The notes: a model not told the origin generated them from the sequence alone. A stretch of DNA of 58,396 bases from Rhodoferax sp. (GCA_008015235.1 SSFF01000044.1:1-58396); one strand, 5' to 3'; counted from the first letter of the stretch, positions 16,378-25,300 are shown. Translations and numbers: made by a program.

Positions 16378-17384
16378 TTCGAACGGTGGTCTTCGGTAAC
16401 CCCCAGCAGCTGCTCTACGGCCACAGGTGCTGCACCCGCATGGGCGCGCACGGTGCCGTGGAAGGTGCCGATGGGTTGGATGTAATAACTGGCGGCCACC
16501 AGCAGGTTCTTGCTTTCCTGGCGCGCGCCTTCGGGGCTGAACTGCAGGTCCAGCAGGCCGTCTTCGGTGTGGATGTGCCAGGGTTTCAAGGGTAGCAGCG
16601 GGTCAAAGTCGAAGCGGGCAGCGCCCAGGGGCCAGGGTTTTCCATCCAGCCAGAGCACGTTTTCCTGGGTGCCGAAATAGCCCTGCTGCAGGTTGAAACC
16701 GACTGTCGGCGAATGGGCACTGGCCCAGCGCCAGGCGGTGGTGCGTGCCAGCAGGCCGTTGGAGTAGTCGAAGCTGGCCCAGGCATCGTCTAGCGTAATG
16801 CTGCGGCCTGCGGCTTCCAGAGTGCCACGGGTTTCCAGCGCACTGGACTTCACCGTGGCATGGGCGCAGCCACCGTCGCCAATGGGGCCGATGGCGGTGA
16901 GGCATCCGCTACCTTGCGGCAGGGTCAGTTCCGCGTCCAGGCGCAGCTTGGAGCCCACCCGTGCACGCACTGCCAGCGTGTTGGGGGCGGTGTTTTCCAG
17001 ATGCAAGTCCATACCAGCAAAGCGGAACCAGCTCGTGGCCCCTTCCAGGGGGCGGTCGCTGAGCTGGGCCGTAAGTCCTGGCAGACCGTCTTGCGTGGCG
17101 TCGACCAGCAGGGTGCGGCTTTGCCGGTCGAACACATAGACAAAGGCAGTGTTGGTCCAACCCACATCGACCATGGCGAGGCCGACGAAGCACTGGGCAT
17201 TGCCCAAGCCTACATAGTGCCAGCGCTTGTGGTGCAGGCGTTTCCACAGGGCCGAGCGCGCAAACGCCCCCGACAATCCGTGCCAATCCACTCGGGGGAT
17301 GCAGCCTGTGTATTTGCCACTGGCGGGCTGCCCGACCTGGACAACCGATGCAGGTGCAGGTGCCAAGGGCAGTGGTTCACTCAT
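16371..17384 (-). CDS. DUF2804 domain protein
   Basis: A 337-residue soluble protein matching the DUF2804 family by overall pattern (WHYVGLGNAQCFVGLAMVDVG, DYSNGLLARTTAWRWASA, VGFNLQQGYFGTQENVLW, DLQFSPEGARQE). I recall this family as built of lipocalin-like beta-barrels, with no assigned reaction. A basis for lipid binding would fit the neighbours. It is tightly coupled: its ATG overlaps the WS/DGAT stop by four bases and its stop overlaps the first CHR gene by seven. Confidence 0.8.
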   Translation of the reverse strand: MSEPLPLAPAPASVVQVGQPASGKYTGCIPRVDWHGLSGAFARSALWKRLHHKRWHYVGLGNAQCFVGLAMVDVGWTNTAFVYVFDRQSRTLLVDATQDGLPGLTAQLSDRPLEGATSWFRFAGMDLHLENTAPNTLAVRARVGSKLRLDAELTLPQGSGCLTAIGPIGDGGCAHATVKSSALETRGTLEAAGRSITLDDAWASFDYSNGLLARTTAWRWASAHSPTVGFNLQQGYFGTQENVLWLDGKPWPLGAARFDFDPLLPLKPWHIHTEDGLLDLQFSPEGARQESKNLLVAASYYIQPIGTFHGTVRAHAGAAPVAVEQLLGVTEDHRSKW

Positions 17385-18871
17385 GCGGCGGATGCTTTCT
17401 GCTTGGTTGCAGTGGCAGGCTTGGATACCTTGGCGGCAGTCTTTGTTACAGTTTTTCGCGCGGGGCGTTTGGCCTTGACTGGTGGGGGTGGTGTGGGGGC
17501 CTGTTCCGACAGACCCAGTGCCTGCTCCAGCTCTTCAATGCCGGTCTGGGTGTAGTCCAGCATACGTTGCAGGGCCGGTACCGAACGGCGGCAGGCGGTG
17601 TAGCCAAAGCCCAGGTTGTCGCCATAGCCCTGGATGGTGATGTTGAGTGCCAGGTAGTGCGTGGCAATCGACACCGGATACACCTCGTCGAGGCGGGCCC
17701 CATTGAGGTACAGGGTCTCGCGTGGGCCGGGTACGTTGGAAATCACCACATTGAACTGCGGGTGCGTCTTGGCCGTGCCCGCCACCATGCCCACCCCCAT
17801 GGGGGAAATCGAGGTTATGCCATGCGCCATTTTCTGCAGGCGCGGCATGGCGGAGAGTTTCTTCTTGGCCTCGCTGGTGCCTTCCACGATGCGCTGCAGA
17901 CGCTGCAACGGATCGGCAATGTGGGTGGCCAGGTTGGCCAGCAGCAGCGACACCTGGTTGCCGCCCTCTGTGGTTTCTCCGTGTAAGGACACTGGCACCA
18001 TGGCGACCAGCGGCTTTTTCGGCAGCTTGTTTTCGCGCAAGAGGTGGGCGCGCAAGGCACTGGCGCAGATCGCCAGCGTCACATCATTCACGGTGGCCCC
18101 GGCGGCGTCGCCAATGCGCTTGAGCCGTGCCAGCGAATACGACTGCGAGGCAAAGCGGCGCGAGCCCGATATTTCGACGTTGAAGGCACTCGGTGGTGCC
18201 TGGAACGGCATGGCGGCGGCGGTTTCTTCCATGCCGGAGCGCAACATATCGGCGATGCCGCTGCCCACGCCGGGCAGCATCTCGCGTCCGGCCTTGGCCA
18301 GGGCGCTGATCTGTTCCAGCAGGCCTGGGGCCTGGCGCTCTTTGCGCGCTGTGGGGTGGCTGCGCTGGTAGTTCTGGGCCCACAGCGGCGGCTTGTCCTC
18401 GTCGGGCGTGGGGGCCAGCGCACTGGCCATCATCTTGGCGCCGGTAATGCCGTCAATGAGCGCGTGGTGGATCTTGGTGTAGGTGGCAAAGCGTCCGCCG
18501 GGCAAGCCTTCGATGACATAGCACTCCCACAGCGGACGGTTGCGGTCCATCAGGTTGCCATGCACGCGCGAGACCATGGCCAGCAGTTCGCGGATGCGTC
18601 CGGGCTGCGGCAGGGCCACATGGCGCAAGTGGTAGTCGAGCTCGAACTCCTTGTCTTCCTCCCAGTACCACAGCCCCATGCGCAGCACCGGGCGCAGGTT
18701 GAAGGGCGCCAAGGCTTGCAGGTGGGTGCCCCACTTCTGCAGCATGTCCTGCACAAACTCCGGCCCAGCGCCGGCCGGTGGTGTGTAGATGTTCAAACCG
18801 GCTACGTGCATGGGCTGGTTGCGGGTCTCCAACCAGAGAAAACCGGAGTCGGTGGGGCTGAGGGCGCGCAT
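17381..18871 (-). CDS. Wax ester synthase / diacylglycerol O-acyltransferase (WS/DGAT)
   Basis: A 496-residue bifunctional acyltransferase. The catalytic HHALIDG is at residues 135-141, the N-terminus LSPTDSGFLWLE and the C-terminal block NVVISNVPGP are family signatures. It transfers acyl-CoA to fatty alcohols (wax esters) or diacylglycerol (TAG) at lipid-body surfaces. The ATG at 18871 is chosen because GAGGA lies about nine bases upstream and the family starts at LSPTD. After about residue 452 the protein carries a 45-residue tail rich in Lys, Ala, Pro and Thr (AKRPARKTVTKTAAK), absent from typical WS/DGAT enzymes as I know them and similar to the tail of the acyl-reductase fusion at 53-55 kb. 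Confidence 0.9.
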   Translation of the reverse strand: MRALSPTDSGFLWLETRNQPMHVAGLNIYTPPAGAGPEFVQDMLQKWGTHLQALAPFNLRPVLRMGLWYWEEDKEFELDYHLRHVALPQPGRIRELLAMVSRVHGNLMDRNRPLWECYVIEGLPGGRFATYTKIHHALIDGITGAKMMASALAPTPDEDKPPLWAQNYQRSHPTARKERQAPGLLEQISALAKAGREMLPGVGSGIADMLRSGMEETAAAMPFQAPPSAFNVEISGSRRFASQSYSLARLKRIGDAAGATVNDVTLAICASALRAHLLRENKLPKKPLVAMVPVSLHGETTEGGNQVSLLLANLATHIADPLQRLQRIVEGTSEAKKKLSAMPRLQKMAHGITSISPMGVGMVAGTAKTHPQFNVVISNVPGPRETLYLNGARLDEVYPVSIATHYLALNITIQGYGDNLGFGYTACRRSVPALQRMLDYTQTGIEELEQALGLSEQAPTPPPPVKAKRPARKTVTKTAAKVSKPATATKQKASAA

Positions 18872-18932
18872 GGTCAGTATTCCTCGTGAAGGGATGTAAC
18901 CCGCACATTGTGACGCAGACCAGGCCTCTCGA

Positions 18933-20597
18933 TCAGTTGCTCCAGTAGGTGTATTCGTCACCTTCGCGATAGGGCTGATCCAGGGTCTTGTCGATGGTCA
19001 CGGGCAGTTCGATGAAGCTGTCCCAGCGCGGGGGCGGCATCGTGGCATGGTGCGTCTGCATCAGTGCCAGCAGCTGCGCCGCCTTGGCCGGTTCGGTGGC
19101 CAGCAGGTTGTTTTTTTCCGTGGGATCGGTTGTGAGGTTGAACAGCCACTGCTTGTTGGGCTTGCCGGCCACGATGAGTTTCCAACCATCCTGCTGCACG
19201 GCGCGCAGCGGGCCATCGCGCCAGAACAGGGGGCGTGAGGCCAAGGGCTGGCTGGCTGTGCTCAGGTGGGGCAGCAGATTCACACCATCGATGTCCACGC
19301 CTTTGGCACCTTGGGCGCCGGTGGCCGCCAGTACGGTCGGGAAAATGTCGATGTTCGACACGGCCGAGCCAAAGTGCGAGTTGGCAGCAATGCGCCCCGG
19401 CCAGCTGGCCACGAAGGGCACGCGCAGGCCACCTTCAAAGTGGGTCAGTTTCCAGCCGCGGTAGGGGGCATTCACGTCGGGGATACCGATGTAGCCCGGC
19501 GCGCCGTTGTCGCTGGTGAACACGACCAGCGTATTCTGGTCGAGACCATTCTTGCGCAAGGCTTCCATCACCCGGCCGACGCTGCGGTCGATGGAGCGGA
19601 TCATGGCCAGGTAGACACGACGGCGGTGGTCGGTGATATGTGCCAGTGCGTCGTAATCGGCCTTGCTGGCCTGTAGCGGGGTGTGGACGCCCCAGTGCGC
19701 CAGGTACAGGAAGAAAGGACGGTTCTTGTTGTTCTCGATGACCTGGATGGCTTCGTCGGTGTAGTAGTCGGCCAGGTATTTGGCCGGCTCGAACCACTTG
19801 CCACCGTTGTAGCTGACGCCAAAACGCATGTTGGGCCACAGGAACTTGTCGATGGGGTCGAAGTCCTGCTTGGAGTTCACCACATCGGGTGATTGCTCCG
19901 GCAGGTGCAGGCCGCTTTCCATGAACAGGGTCTCGTCAAAGCCTTGGTTGTTGGGCCGCATGTCGGGGGTGCTGCCCAGGTGCCATTTACCAATGTGCAC
20001 GGTGTGGTAGCCACGGGCCTTCAGCGCCTCGGCCAGGGTAAATTCGCTGGCGGGGAGCCCCAAGTCGTTGAAATCCTTGGCACTCTTTGCTTTTTCCTGG
20101 TCCACAAAAATGGGAGGACGGTCCGAATTCTGTGCGTAGAGTTGGCCTGCCACCCGGGCCATGGCGCCGGGTGTGGGCGTAAATTCCACCCCAGCTCGCC
20201 AGGGGTAACGACCGGTCAGCATGGCGGCGCGTGCCACCGTGCACACGGCAGCGGCCGAGTAGCCGCGGTCAAAACGCACACCCTGGTTGGCCAGGTCATC
20301 GATGTTGGGGGTACCCACCTTTTCTGCTGCGTACCCCCCGCCGTGCGTGCTCACGTCGTTGATGCCCAGGTCATCGGCCAGGATGACGATGACATTGGGC
20401 GGACGCTGGGCCACAGGTGCCGCTGGGGTGTCGGGCCCCTTGTCCCAGGCCACCGGGTGGTTGGCTGCGCGCGGGTACATGATGTCGGTGTACCAGCCCA
20501 ACGAATACTGCAGCACATAGAGGCGGTTGGCATACAGGAGGCCCAGCAGCACCATGGTACAGAGCAGGGCGGTGAGCAGTTTTTTCTGGCGTGTCAC
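18933..20597 (-). CDS. Sulfatase (arylsulfatase family) with atypical active-site motif
   Basis: A 554-residue enzyme with an N-terminal signal anchor (about 7-25), so probably periplasmic or membrane-tethered. Metal-binding ILADDLGIND, TGRYPWRAG and FTSDNGAPG are typical of type I sulfatases. The site of formylglycine formation reads C-T-V-A-R, where the usual motif is C-x-(P/A)-x-R; position 3 is valine. The GTG start at 20597 is supported by GAGGAG about eight bases upstream. It is the second gene of the operon with WS/DGAT. A related phosphodiester or phosphonate hydrolase activity is possible. Confidence 0.85.
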   Translation of the reverse strand: MTRQKKLLTALLCTMVLLGLLYANRLYVLQYSLGWYTDIMYPRAANHPVAWDKGPDTPAAPVAQRPPNVIVILADDLGINDVSTHGGGYAAEKVGTPNIDDLANQGVRFDRGYSAAAVCTVARAAMLTGRYPWRAGVEFTPTPGAMARVAGQLYAQNSDRPPIFVDQEKAKSAKDFNDLGLPASEFTLAEALKARGYHTVHIGKWHLGSTPDMRPNNQGFDETLFMESGLHLPEQSPDVVNSKQDFDPIDKFLWPNMRFGVSYNGGKWFEPAKYLADYYTDEAIQVIENNKNRPFFLYLAHWGVHTPLQASKADYDALAHITDHRRRVYLAMIRSIDRSVGRVMEALRKNGLDQNTLVVFTSDNGAPGYIGIPDVNAPYRGWKLTHFEGGLRVPFVASWPGRIAANSHFGSAVSNIDIFPTVLAATGAQGAKGVDIDGVNLLPHLSTASQPLASRPLFWRDGPLRAVQQDGWKLIVAGKPNKQWLFNLTTDPTEKNNLLATEPAKAAQLLALMQTHHATMPPPRWDSFIELPVTIDKTLDQPYREGDEYTYWSN

Positions 20598-20622
20598 AGG
20601 GGGCTCCTCGAAAGCGTATGTT

Positions 20623-21237
20623 TCAGGTTACGGCATACAGCAGGCCGCCCACCACCGTCAGCACCAGGGCCACCAAGGTGCGCACCATGATCAGGCTCAC
20701 CAGTGGCTTGACCGGAAAGATATGCGTTTTTTCAATCGCCGCCCACTTGTGGATGAACTTGTCGGCGCGGCTGCTTTGCTGGGCGAAACGCAGGAAATCG
20801 CGCCGGCTGCGGTAACGCACCATGGCGATGTAGTGCCATGACTCGGCTCCCGGCGGTGCGATGAAATTGCCGCTGCGCCGGGCGATGAGCAGCATGAAGT
20901 TGCCGTTGCGCAGCAGGTCCCAGAAGATGGACTTGCCGTAGCGGCGGTCGGCTGCACGCGGGTCGTCGCCATAGTCCAGGCCCGGAGGGTACAGGGCTTT
21001 GGGCCGGTGGCGCACCAGGTTCAGCATGATGAACTCCTCACCGTCGTCGCTGGCCAGGAGTTCACGCACCTGTTGCACGGCTTCACGCCCGTGCTCGCTG
21101 GTGTCGCTGGCCTGCAGGGCGGCCAATCCCTCGTCGATCTCCTGCTGCGTCATGGGTTTGCCCTTGCCGCCCCACCAGAACCAGAAAGCCAGGTAGAGAA
21201 GGAGCAGTGGGGTGGTGATAGCAAGTAGGTGGGTCAT
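20623..21237 (-). CDS. Membrane-anchored protein with DUF1330/dimeric alpha-beta-barrel-like domain
   Basis: A 204-residue protein. It has a transmembrane helix near the N-terminus (about 5-22) and another at the C-terminus (about 180-200), and a middle domain whose blocks EFIMLNLVRHRP, WHYIAMVRYRSRRDFLRFA resemble DUF1330/NIPSNAP-like ferredoxin-fold proteins. No catalytic residue can be named. The ATG at 21237 is chosen because the longer frame runs back into the divergent TetR gene. It is the first gene of the seven-gene operon ending in the patatin gene, and 58 bases separate it from the TetR start. Confidence 0.7.
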   Translation of the reverse strand: MTHLLAITTPLLLLYLAFWFWWGGKGKPMTQQEIDEGLAALQASDTSEHGREAVQQVRELLASDDGEEFIMLNLVRHRPKALYPPGLDYGDDPRAADRRYGKSIFWDLLRNGNFMLLIARRSGNFIAPPGAESWHYIAMVRYRSRRDFLRFAQQSSRADKFIHKWAAIEKTHIFPVKPLVSLIMVRTLVALVLTVVGGLLYAVT

Positions 21238-21264
21238 GCAGGGCGGCTTAGGGGCTATAGTTTG

Positions 21265-21277
21265 TGAATTGCGTTCA
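21265..21277. promoter_or_regulatory. Possible TetR operator in the divergent promoter region
   Basis: TGAA (21265-21268) and TTCA (21274-21277) form a small inverted repeat in the 58-base gap between the TetR gene and the divergent lipid operon. TATAGT lies next to it (21256-21261). Placement suits autoregulation and control of the operon, but the arms are short. Confidence 0.3.
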
Positions 21278-21295
21278 GATTCAAAGGACTCGCGT

Positions 21296-21970
21296 ATGGC
21301 TCGGTCGGGTAAGGAGAAGTCGATCAAAACCATTGTCCGCTCGCCCCAGCAGGACCGTGCGCGGCAGACGGTGGAAGCCATTCTGGAGAGTGCGGTTCAG
21401 ATTTTGGAGACTGAAGGGCTGCAAGGCTTCAAGGTTGCCACCCTGGCCGAACGCTCTGGCTACGGCGTGGGCACGCTGTACCAGTACTTTTCCAACATCG
21501 ACGCCGTCATGCTGGCCTTGGTGGAGCTGGTGGCCGAACGCCAGCGCCAGTCGCTGATTGCACGCTTCAGCGAGCGCGCGGCCAGCGGTGTCACGCAGAC
21601 CACGCGCGACCTGGTCGAGCTGATGGTGGCAGCATTCAGCGAACGGCGTGCGGCGCACAAAGCCATCATCGAGTGGGCGTTGTCTCGCCGAGACGTGCGC
21701 ATGCTCGAAGGCCGGAACACGTTTCTGGGCCAGATGCTCGCCAGTGTGTCGCTGCGCTCGCAAGGGCTGGAGCTGGGGCGCATGCTGGATGCCACGGAAA
21801 TGTTCGTGTTGTCGCGCGCCTTTCTGGGCGCCTTGCGCACGGCGATCTGGAACGAAGAGGCCGACGCCACAGCGCCCGCTTTTGTGCAATCGCTGACCGA
21901 CTTGGTCGATGGCTACACCTGGCAACTGGTGCGTCGAACGCGTGAGGCAGGCCCGTCCGGCACGCGCTGA
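21296..21970 (+). CDS. TetR/AcrR family transcriptional regulator
   Basis: A 224-residue regulator. The helix-turn-helix covers about residues 22-65 (ILESAVQILETEGLQGF, VATLAERSGYGVGTLYQYF). The C-terminal part is the ligand-binding/dimer domain. The N-terminus is Lys/Arg-rich. The ATG at 21296 is used. Its divergent position next to the DUF1330-like/sulfatase/WS-DGAT operon suggests it represses that operon, perhaps with an acyl-CoA or lipid ligand; the ligand is inference. Confidence 0.88.
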   Translation: MARSGKEKSIKTIVRSPQQDRARQTVEAILESAVQILETEGLQGFKVATLAERSGYGVGTLYQYFSNIDAVMLALVELVAERQRQSLIARFSERAASGVTQTTRDLVELMVAAFSERRAAHKAIIEWALSRRDVRMLEGRNTFLGQMLASVSLRSQGLELGRMLDATEMFVLSRAFLGALRTAIWNEEADATAPAFVQSLTDLVDGYTWQLVRRTREAGPSGTR

Positions 21971-21971
21971 A

Positions 21972-21989
21972 TTGATAGCTGCATCACGC
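21972..21989 (+). repeat. Fragment of the dispersed repeat (H)
   Basis: TTGATAGCTGCATCACGC matches only the central part of the repeat family. It spans the gap between the convergent stop codons of the TetR and lipase genes. Short enough that chance cannot be excluded. Confidence 0.3.
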
Positions 21990-22883
21990 ACGTGCAGCCA
22001 CCCCGTCAAGCTTCTGCAGCAGCCAGGCAATGACCGGCGGGTGCAGGCACATCTGCAGGTGGCCGATGCCCTCAAACACCGTGACCGGCACACCGGGCAT
22101 GACCTGGGCACGCTGTGGGTAGACGATGTTGTCCTGCGGGGTCAGTGCAATCTCGAACAGGCTGCGCAGGCTGGCTGACTCATTGGCCTCCAACTCGGCC
22201 AACCAGGGGCTTTGCCATGCCATCTGACGCCCGTTGGGCGTGGCCAGGTGCTGGGGCACCTGGGTACCTGTATGTGGTGTGCCCAGGGTAATGACCTTGG
22301 CCACCCTGGCTGGGCCATACAGGCGCAGCCAAGCGCGAATGGCCAGGCCACCCATGCTGTGGCCCACCAGCACCACCTGCTGCTGCCCCGTGTGCGCCAG
22401 CAGTTTCTGCACGGCGTCTTCGATGATGACGGCGTAATCGTCAATGGAAGTAAACAAAGGCTCCAGGTTCACGGCCTGCACGGCATGGCCGCGCGCGGTC
22501 AGTGTCGGTGCAATGGTGTCCCAGAGCCGGTGGTTGCACAGGTAGCCATGCACCAGCACCACCGGCAAGCGCTGGGAAACCCCTGCAAGGGCTGGCTGCA
22601 GGGCAGGTGGAGCCAAGGTCCAGGGTTGGCGCAGCATGAACACCACGCAGCTGGCCCAGGCCTCGCCCAGCACCGATTTGCACCAGGCCGTGGCGGATTC
22701 ACCGGCGCGGGAAACTACACCGGTATAGAGGATGGCCAGGGCCGTCAAAGCAAACGGTAGCGCCATGGTCAGCAGGCACGCAGCCAGTACACCCACTGCC
22801 CCTTGGCGGTACAGCAGCCATGCCAGTGCCGCACTGGATGCGTATTGCACCAGCAAGGCGCGTCGAAGGAGTCGGGCCAACAT
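21984..22883 (-). CDS. Alpha/beta hydrolase, lipase-like, with N-terminal membrane helices
   Basis: A 299-residue protein. Two hydrophobic segments (about 10-25 and 33-53) precede an alpha/beta-hydrolase domain with the oxyanion block VVLVHGYLCNH and nucleophile GHSMGG (Ser176). A family-like GHLQM near the C-terminus supplies the His. The arrangement resembles membrane-bound triacylglycerol lipases or esterases. It is last in the six-gene operon with the haloalkane dehalogenase. Confidence 0.83.
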   Translation of the reverse strand: MLARLLRRALLVQYASSAALAWLLYRQGAVGVLAACLLTMALPFALTALAILYTGVVSRAGESATAWCKSVLGEAWASCVVFMLRQPWTLAPPALQPALAGVSQRLPVVLVHGYLCNHRLWDTIAPTLTARGHAVQAVNLEPLFTSIDDYAVIIEDAVQKLLAHTGQQQVVLVGHSMGGLAIRAWLRLYGPARVAKVITLGTPHTGTQVPQHLATPNGRQMAWQSPWLAELEANESASLRSLFEIALTPQDNIVYPQRAQVMPGVPVTVFEGIGHLQMCLHPPVIAWLLQKLDGVAARA

Positions 22884-22898
22884 CGTTCAAATACCTCG

Positions 22899-23462
22899 TC
22901 AAGCAGGGGAGCACTGCAGCGTGCGCCGTGCAGGTTCCAGCACCGCTTTCTCGGCAGCATAGTCGCCCGTGAGCACGCGCATGAGCAAGAAGCCGGTAGG
23001 GGATGGGCTGACCACCACCTCGGCACCGGTCGGCGGTTGCAGCCCCCCTAGGTTGGCGCCTTCGGACACCAGCCACAGGTTCACCGCTTGTTGGGCAGCC
23101 TTGCGGTCGTTGACCACGTAGAAGTTGTCGCTGTTGGCCGCATACAAGGCAATCGACCAGTAGGACGGCAGTTGGGGGTTGGCAGTGATGCGCACGGGGC
23201 CTTGGCGCACGTCAAAGGCACACACCGAGTACAGCATGTCGGGGCTGGGCATCACCACGCTGCGGGCACTGGCATCCACTGGGGCCGGGTAGGCCGCCTG
23301 GTTGTGCATGTTCATGGTCTTTGCCATCGGGCCATTCATGAGCACATGCATGATCAGGCGCGGCGCGGCCCACACCGCCGCCAGGTGCACCAGGATGGCC
23401 GTGGTGAGCAAGGTGAGGCTGCGGTAGAACCACAGGCGTTGGTTGTCGGTGAGTGGTTTCAT
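22899..23462 (-). CDS. DUF1254 domain protein, short membrane-anchored form
   Basis: A 187-residue protein. An N-terminal helix (about 13-33) anchors it, followed by a DUF1254 region with PSPDMLYSVCAFDV and SYWSIALYAANSDNFYVVND. DUF1254 is usually the N-terminal half of ~450-residue proteins whose C-terminal half is DUF1214; here the two halves are separate, adjacent genes. Function is unknown. Its ATG overlaps the DUF1214 stop by four bases. Confidence 0.78.
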   Translation of the reverse strand: MKPLTDNQRLWFYRSLTLLTTAILVHLAAVWAAPRLIMHVLMNGPMAKTMNMHNQAAYPAPVDASARSVVMPSPDMLYSVCAFDVRQGPVRITANPQLPSYWSIALYAANSDNFYVVNDRKAAQQAVNLWLVSEGANLGGLQPPTGAEVVVSPSPTGFLLMRVLTGDYAAEKAVLEPARRTLQCSPA

Positions 23463-24073
23463 ACACAGTCCCCCTGGCGTTCAATGCGTACCGGAACCAG
23501 ACTGGCGGGATTGGCCTGCAACTCGGGATTGGGGTTGTACAGCCGCAAGGTCAGCACCGCACCGCCACGCCCCACTGTAGGGACCCAGTAGGTCCGGTCG
23601 GTGGGCGCGGACGGACCCAGGACAAATACAAAGCGACCTTGGTCATCGAGCTTGGCGGTACTGCCATTGAGGCTGTAGTGCTGGTTGGGCGCGTCGAAAA
23701 GGAACATGTCATCGGCGTAGGCCGTGATACTCCACCAGCGGGCCTTGGGTGGGGTGCCACTGACGCGGTAGGTGCAACTGCTGCGCAACGCACGGCCATC
23801 GTCGTCCGTGCCGGCGACGAAGTACATGGTTTCGGAGCGGTCCAGTGCCAGGAGGGCGTTGACGGCGATGCTGGCGCGGATGTAGAGGTCGGCGTCCGCA
23901 CTGCCGGCGCGCAAATTGGTCTTCCAGGCGCCTACTTGCAGCGATTGGTTAAGCCAAGGGGCTTTTTTCAGCACCCACCAAGCCGAACCCAAGCCCATGG
24001 CCACTGCGCCCAGGTAGAGGAGGGTGGCCACCGCGACACGGCGGGCGCGGGACAATTGCTTTTGTTTGCTCAT
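23459..24073 (-). CDS. DUF1214 domain protein, short membrane-anchored form
   Basis: A 204-residue protein. A basic N-terminus and a hydrophobic helix (about 14-35) precede a DUF1214-like region with RASIAVNALLALDRSETMYF, WWSITAYADDMFLFDAPNQHYSLN and the C-terminal YNPNPELQANP. It is the split partner of the DUF1254 gene. The ATG at 24073 overlaps the upstream DUF1145 stop (ATGA). Function unknown; the pair is likely to form a complex facing the periplasm. Confidence 0.78.
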   Translation of the reverse strand: MSKQKQLSRARRVAVATLLYLGAVAMGLGSAWWVLKKAPWLNQSLQVGAWKTNLRAGSADADLYIRASIAVNALLALDRSETMYFVAGTDDDGRALRSSCTYRVSGTPPKARWWSITAYADDMFLFDAPNQHYSLNGSTAKLDDQGRFVFVLGPSAPTDRTYWVPTVGRGGAVLTLRLYNPNPELQANPASLVPVRIERQGDCV

Positions 24074-24333
24074 GGGGTGGGGCGATTCTTGCGGGCCAGG
24101 GGCAACCAGTGCAACAAGCCAAACAGCAGGGAAAGGCATACGCTTTTCCAAAGCGGACCTTGATAGGCCTTGACGTGTTTGAACATCACGATGGTCTCCA
24201 GCACATGCACGCCCAGCAGGATGAGCGACAGGCGTTGCAGCAGCGCGTTGCTGTCCCAGGGCATGGGCATCAGCAGGCTCACCAGGGCCAGGACATAGAG
24301 CCCGAGCAGGTTCAGTTTCAGGAAACGGTTCAT
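24070..24333 (-). CDS. Small membrane protein, DUF1145-like
   Basis: An 87-residue protein with three hydrophobic stretches (LGLYVLALVSLLMP, LQRLSLILLGVHVLE, SVCLSLLFGLLHWLPL), a pattern that fits the DUF1145/YhhL family. ATGA overlaps at both ends tie it to the dehalogenase gene upstream and DUF1214 downstream. Function unknown. Confidence 0.75.
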   Translation of the reverse strand: MNRFLKLNLLGLYVLALVSLLMPMPWDSNALLQRLSLILLGVHVLETIVMFKHVKAYQGPLWKSVCLSLLFGLLHWLPLARKNRPTP

Positions 24334-25283
24334 GGGGCAGGGGTGGATTGGATGAAATGGTGAATCTGCTGGGCCAGTTCCGGCCCCTTGTCTTCCTGCA
24401 GGAAGTGACCGGCCCCGCGCGTCACCGCATGGGGCTGGTGGGCCGCTCCGGGCACCAGCTTCAGGAAGATCTTGTCGCCGCCACGGGTGATCGGGTCCCG
24501 GCTGCTGAACAGGGTGAGGAAGGGCTTGTGCCAGGTCTTCAGCACCTCCCAGGCCGCTTCGTTGGCGGCGCGCTCCGGGTTGTCGGGCGTGGTGGGCACG
24601 AAGGTGGGGAACAGACGCGCGGCCCTGGTGTGGCGTGTCGACGGAAAAGGCGCGTCGTAGGCAGCAATCTCCGCGGGGGACAGCTTTTGGGCGCAGCCGG
24701 AGTTGACGATCTTTCCAATCGGGAACCAGGGGCTGAACCGCGCGAACGCACGCCAGTACTTGAAGGCCTTGGGGGTAAAGGCGGTTCCGGTGGGCAGGCC
24801 CCCATTGGCCAAGACGATGCGGTCGAAGCGCTCCGGTGCATGGGTGGCCATGCGCAGGCCGATAAGCGAGCCCCAGTCCTGGCAGAACAAGGTGGCGTGC
24901 TGCAGGTCGATGGCCTGCATCCAGCCGCACATCCAGGCGACATGGTGGCTGTAGGAATAGTCCTGAGTCCTTGTGGGCTTGTCCGAACGGCCAAAACCCA
25001 CCAGGTCCGGCGCAATGACGCGGTGGCCCGCCGCGACCAGGCCCGGGATCATTTTGCGGTACAGGTACGACCAGGTAGGCTCGCCATGCATCAGCAGCAC
25101 AGGGGCAGCGTTGCGCGGGCCTTCGTCAAGGTAGGCGATGCGCAGGCCACCAACTTCGACGTATTTCGGCTCGAACGGGAAATCCGGTAGGCCGGCAAAC
25201 CGCGTTTCGGGGGTGCGTACGACAATGCGTGTGTCCACCATGGGAAGTGCCGGGGCGGGAGGAGGGTTGGCGATGGAATACAT
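24330..25283 (-). CDS. Haloalkane dehalogenase-like alpha/beta hydrolase (HLD-I type)
   Basis: A 317-residue alpha/beta hydrolase. The block MHGEPTWSYLYRKM holds the oxyanion/halide loop (Glu68-Pro69-Thr70-Trp71). The nucleophile is Asp136 in CQDWG, directly followed by Trp137, the halide-binding Trp of the HLD-I subfamily. The His is in GAGHFLQED near the C-terminus. Such enzymes release halide and an alcohol from haloalkanes. The natural substrate is unknown. It could also be an epoxide hydrolase relative, but the DW pair argues for dehalogenase. Translation is coupled to DUF1145 by ATGA. Confidence 0.83.
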   Translation of the reverse strand: MYSIANPPPAPALPMVDTRIVVRTPETRFAGLPDFPFEPKYVEVGGLRIAYLDEGPRNAAPVLLMHGEPTWSYLYRKMIPGLVAAGHRVIAPDLVGFGRSDKPTRTQDYSYSHHVAWMCGWMQAIDLQHATLFCQDWGSLIGLRMATHAPERFDRIVLANGGLPTGTAFTPKAFKYWRAFARFSPWFPIGKIVNSGCAQKLSPAEIAAYDAPFPSTRHTRAARLFPTFVPTTPDNPERAANEAAWEVLKTWHKPFLTLFSSRDPITRGGDKIFLKLVPGAAHQPHAVTRGAGHFLQEDKGPELAQQIHHFIQSTPAP

Positions 25284-25300
25284 GGTCGGTAGCAGCGCGG

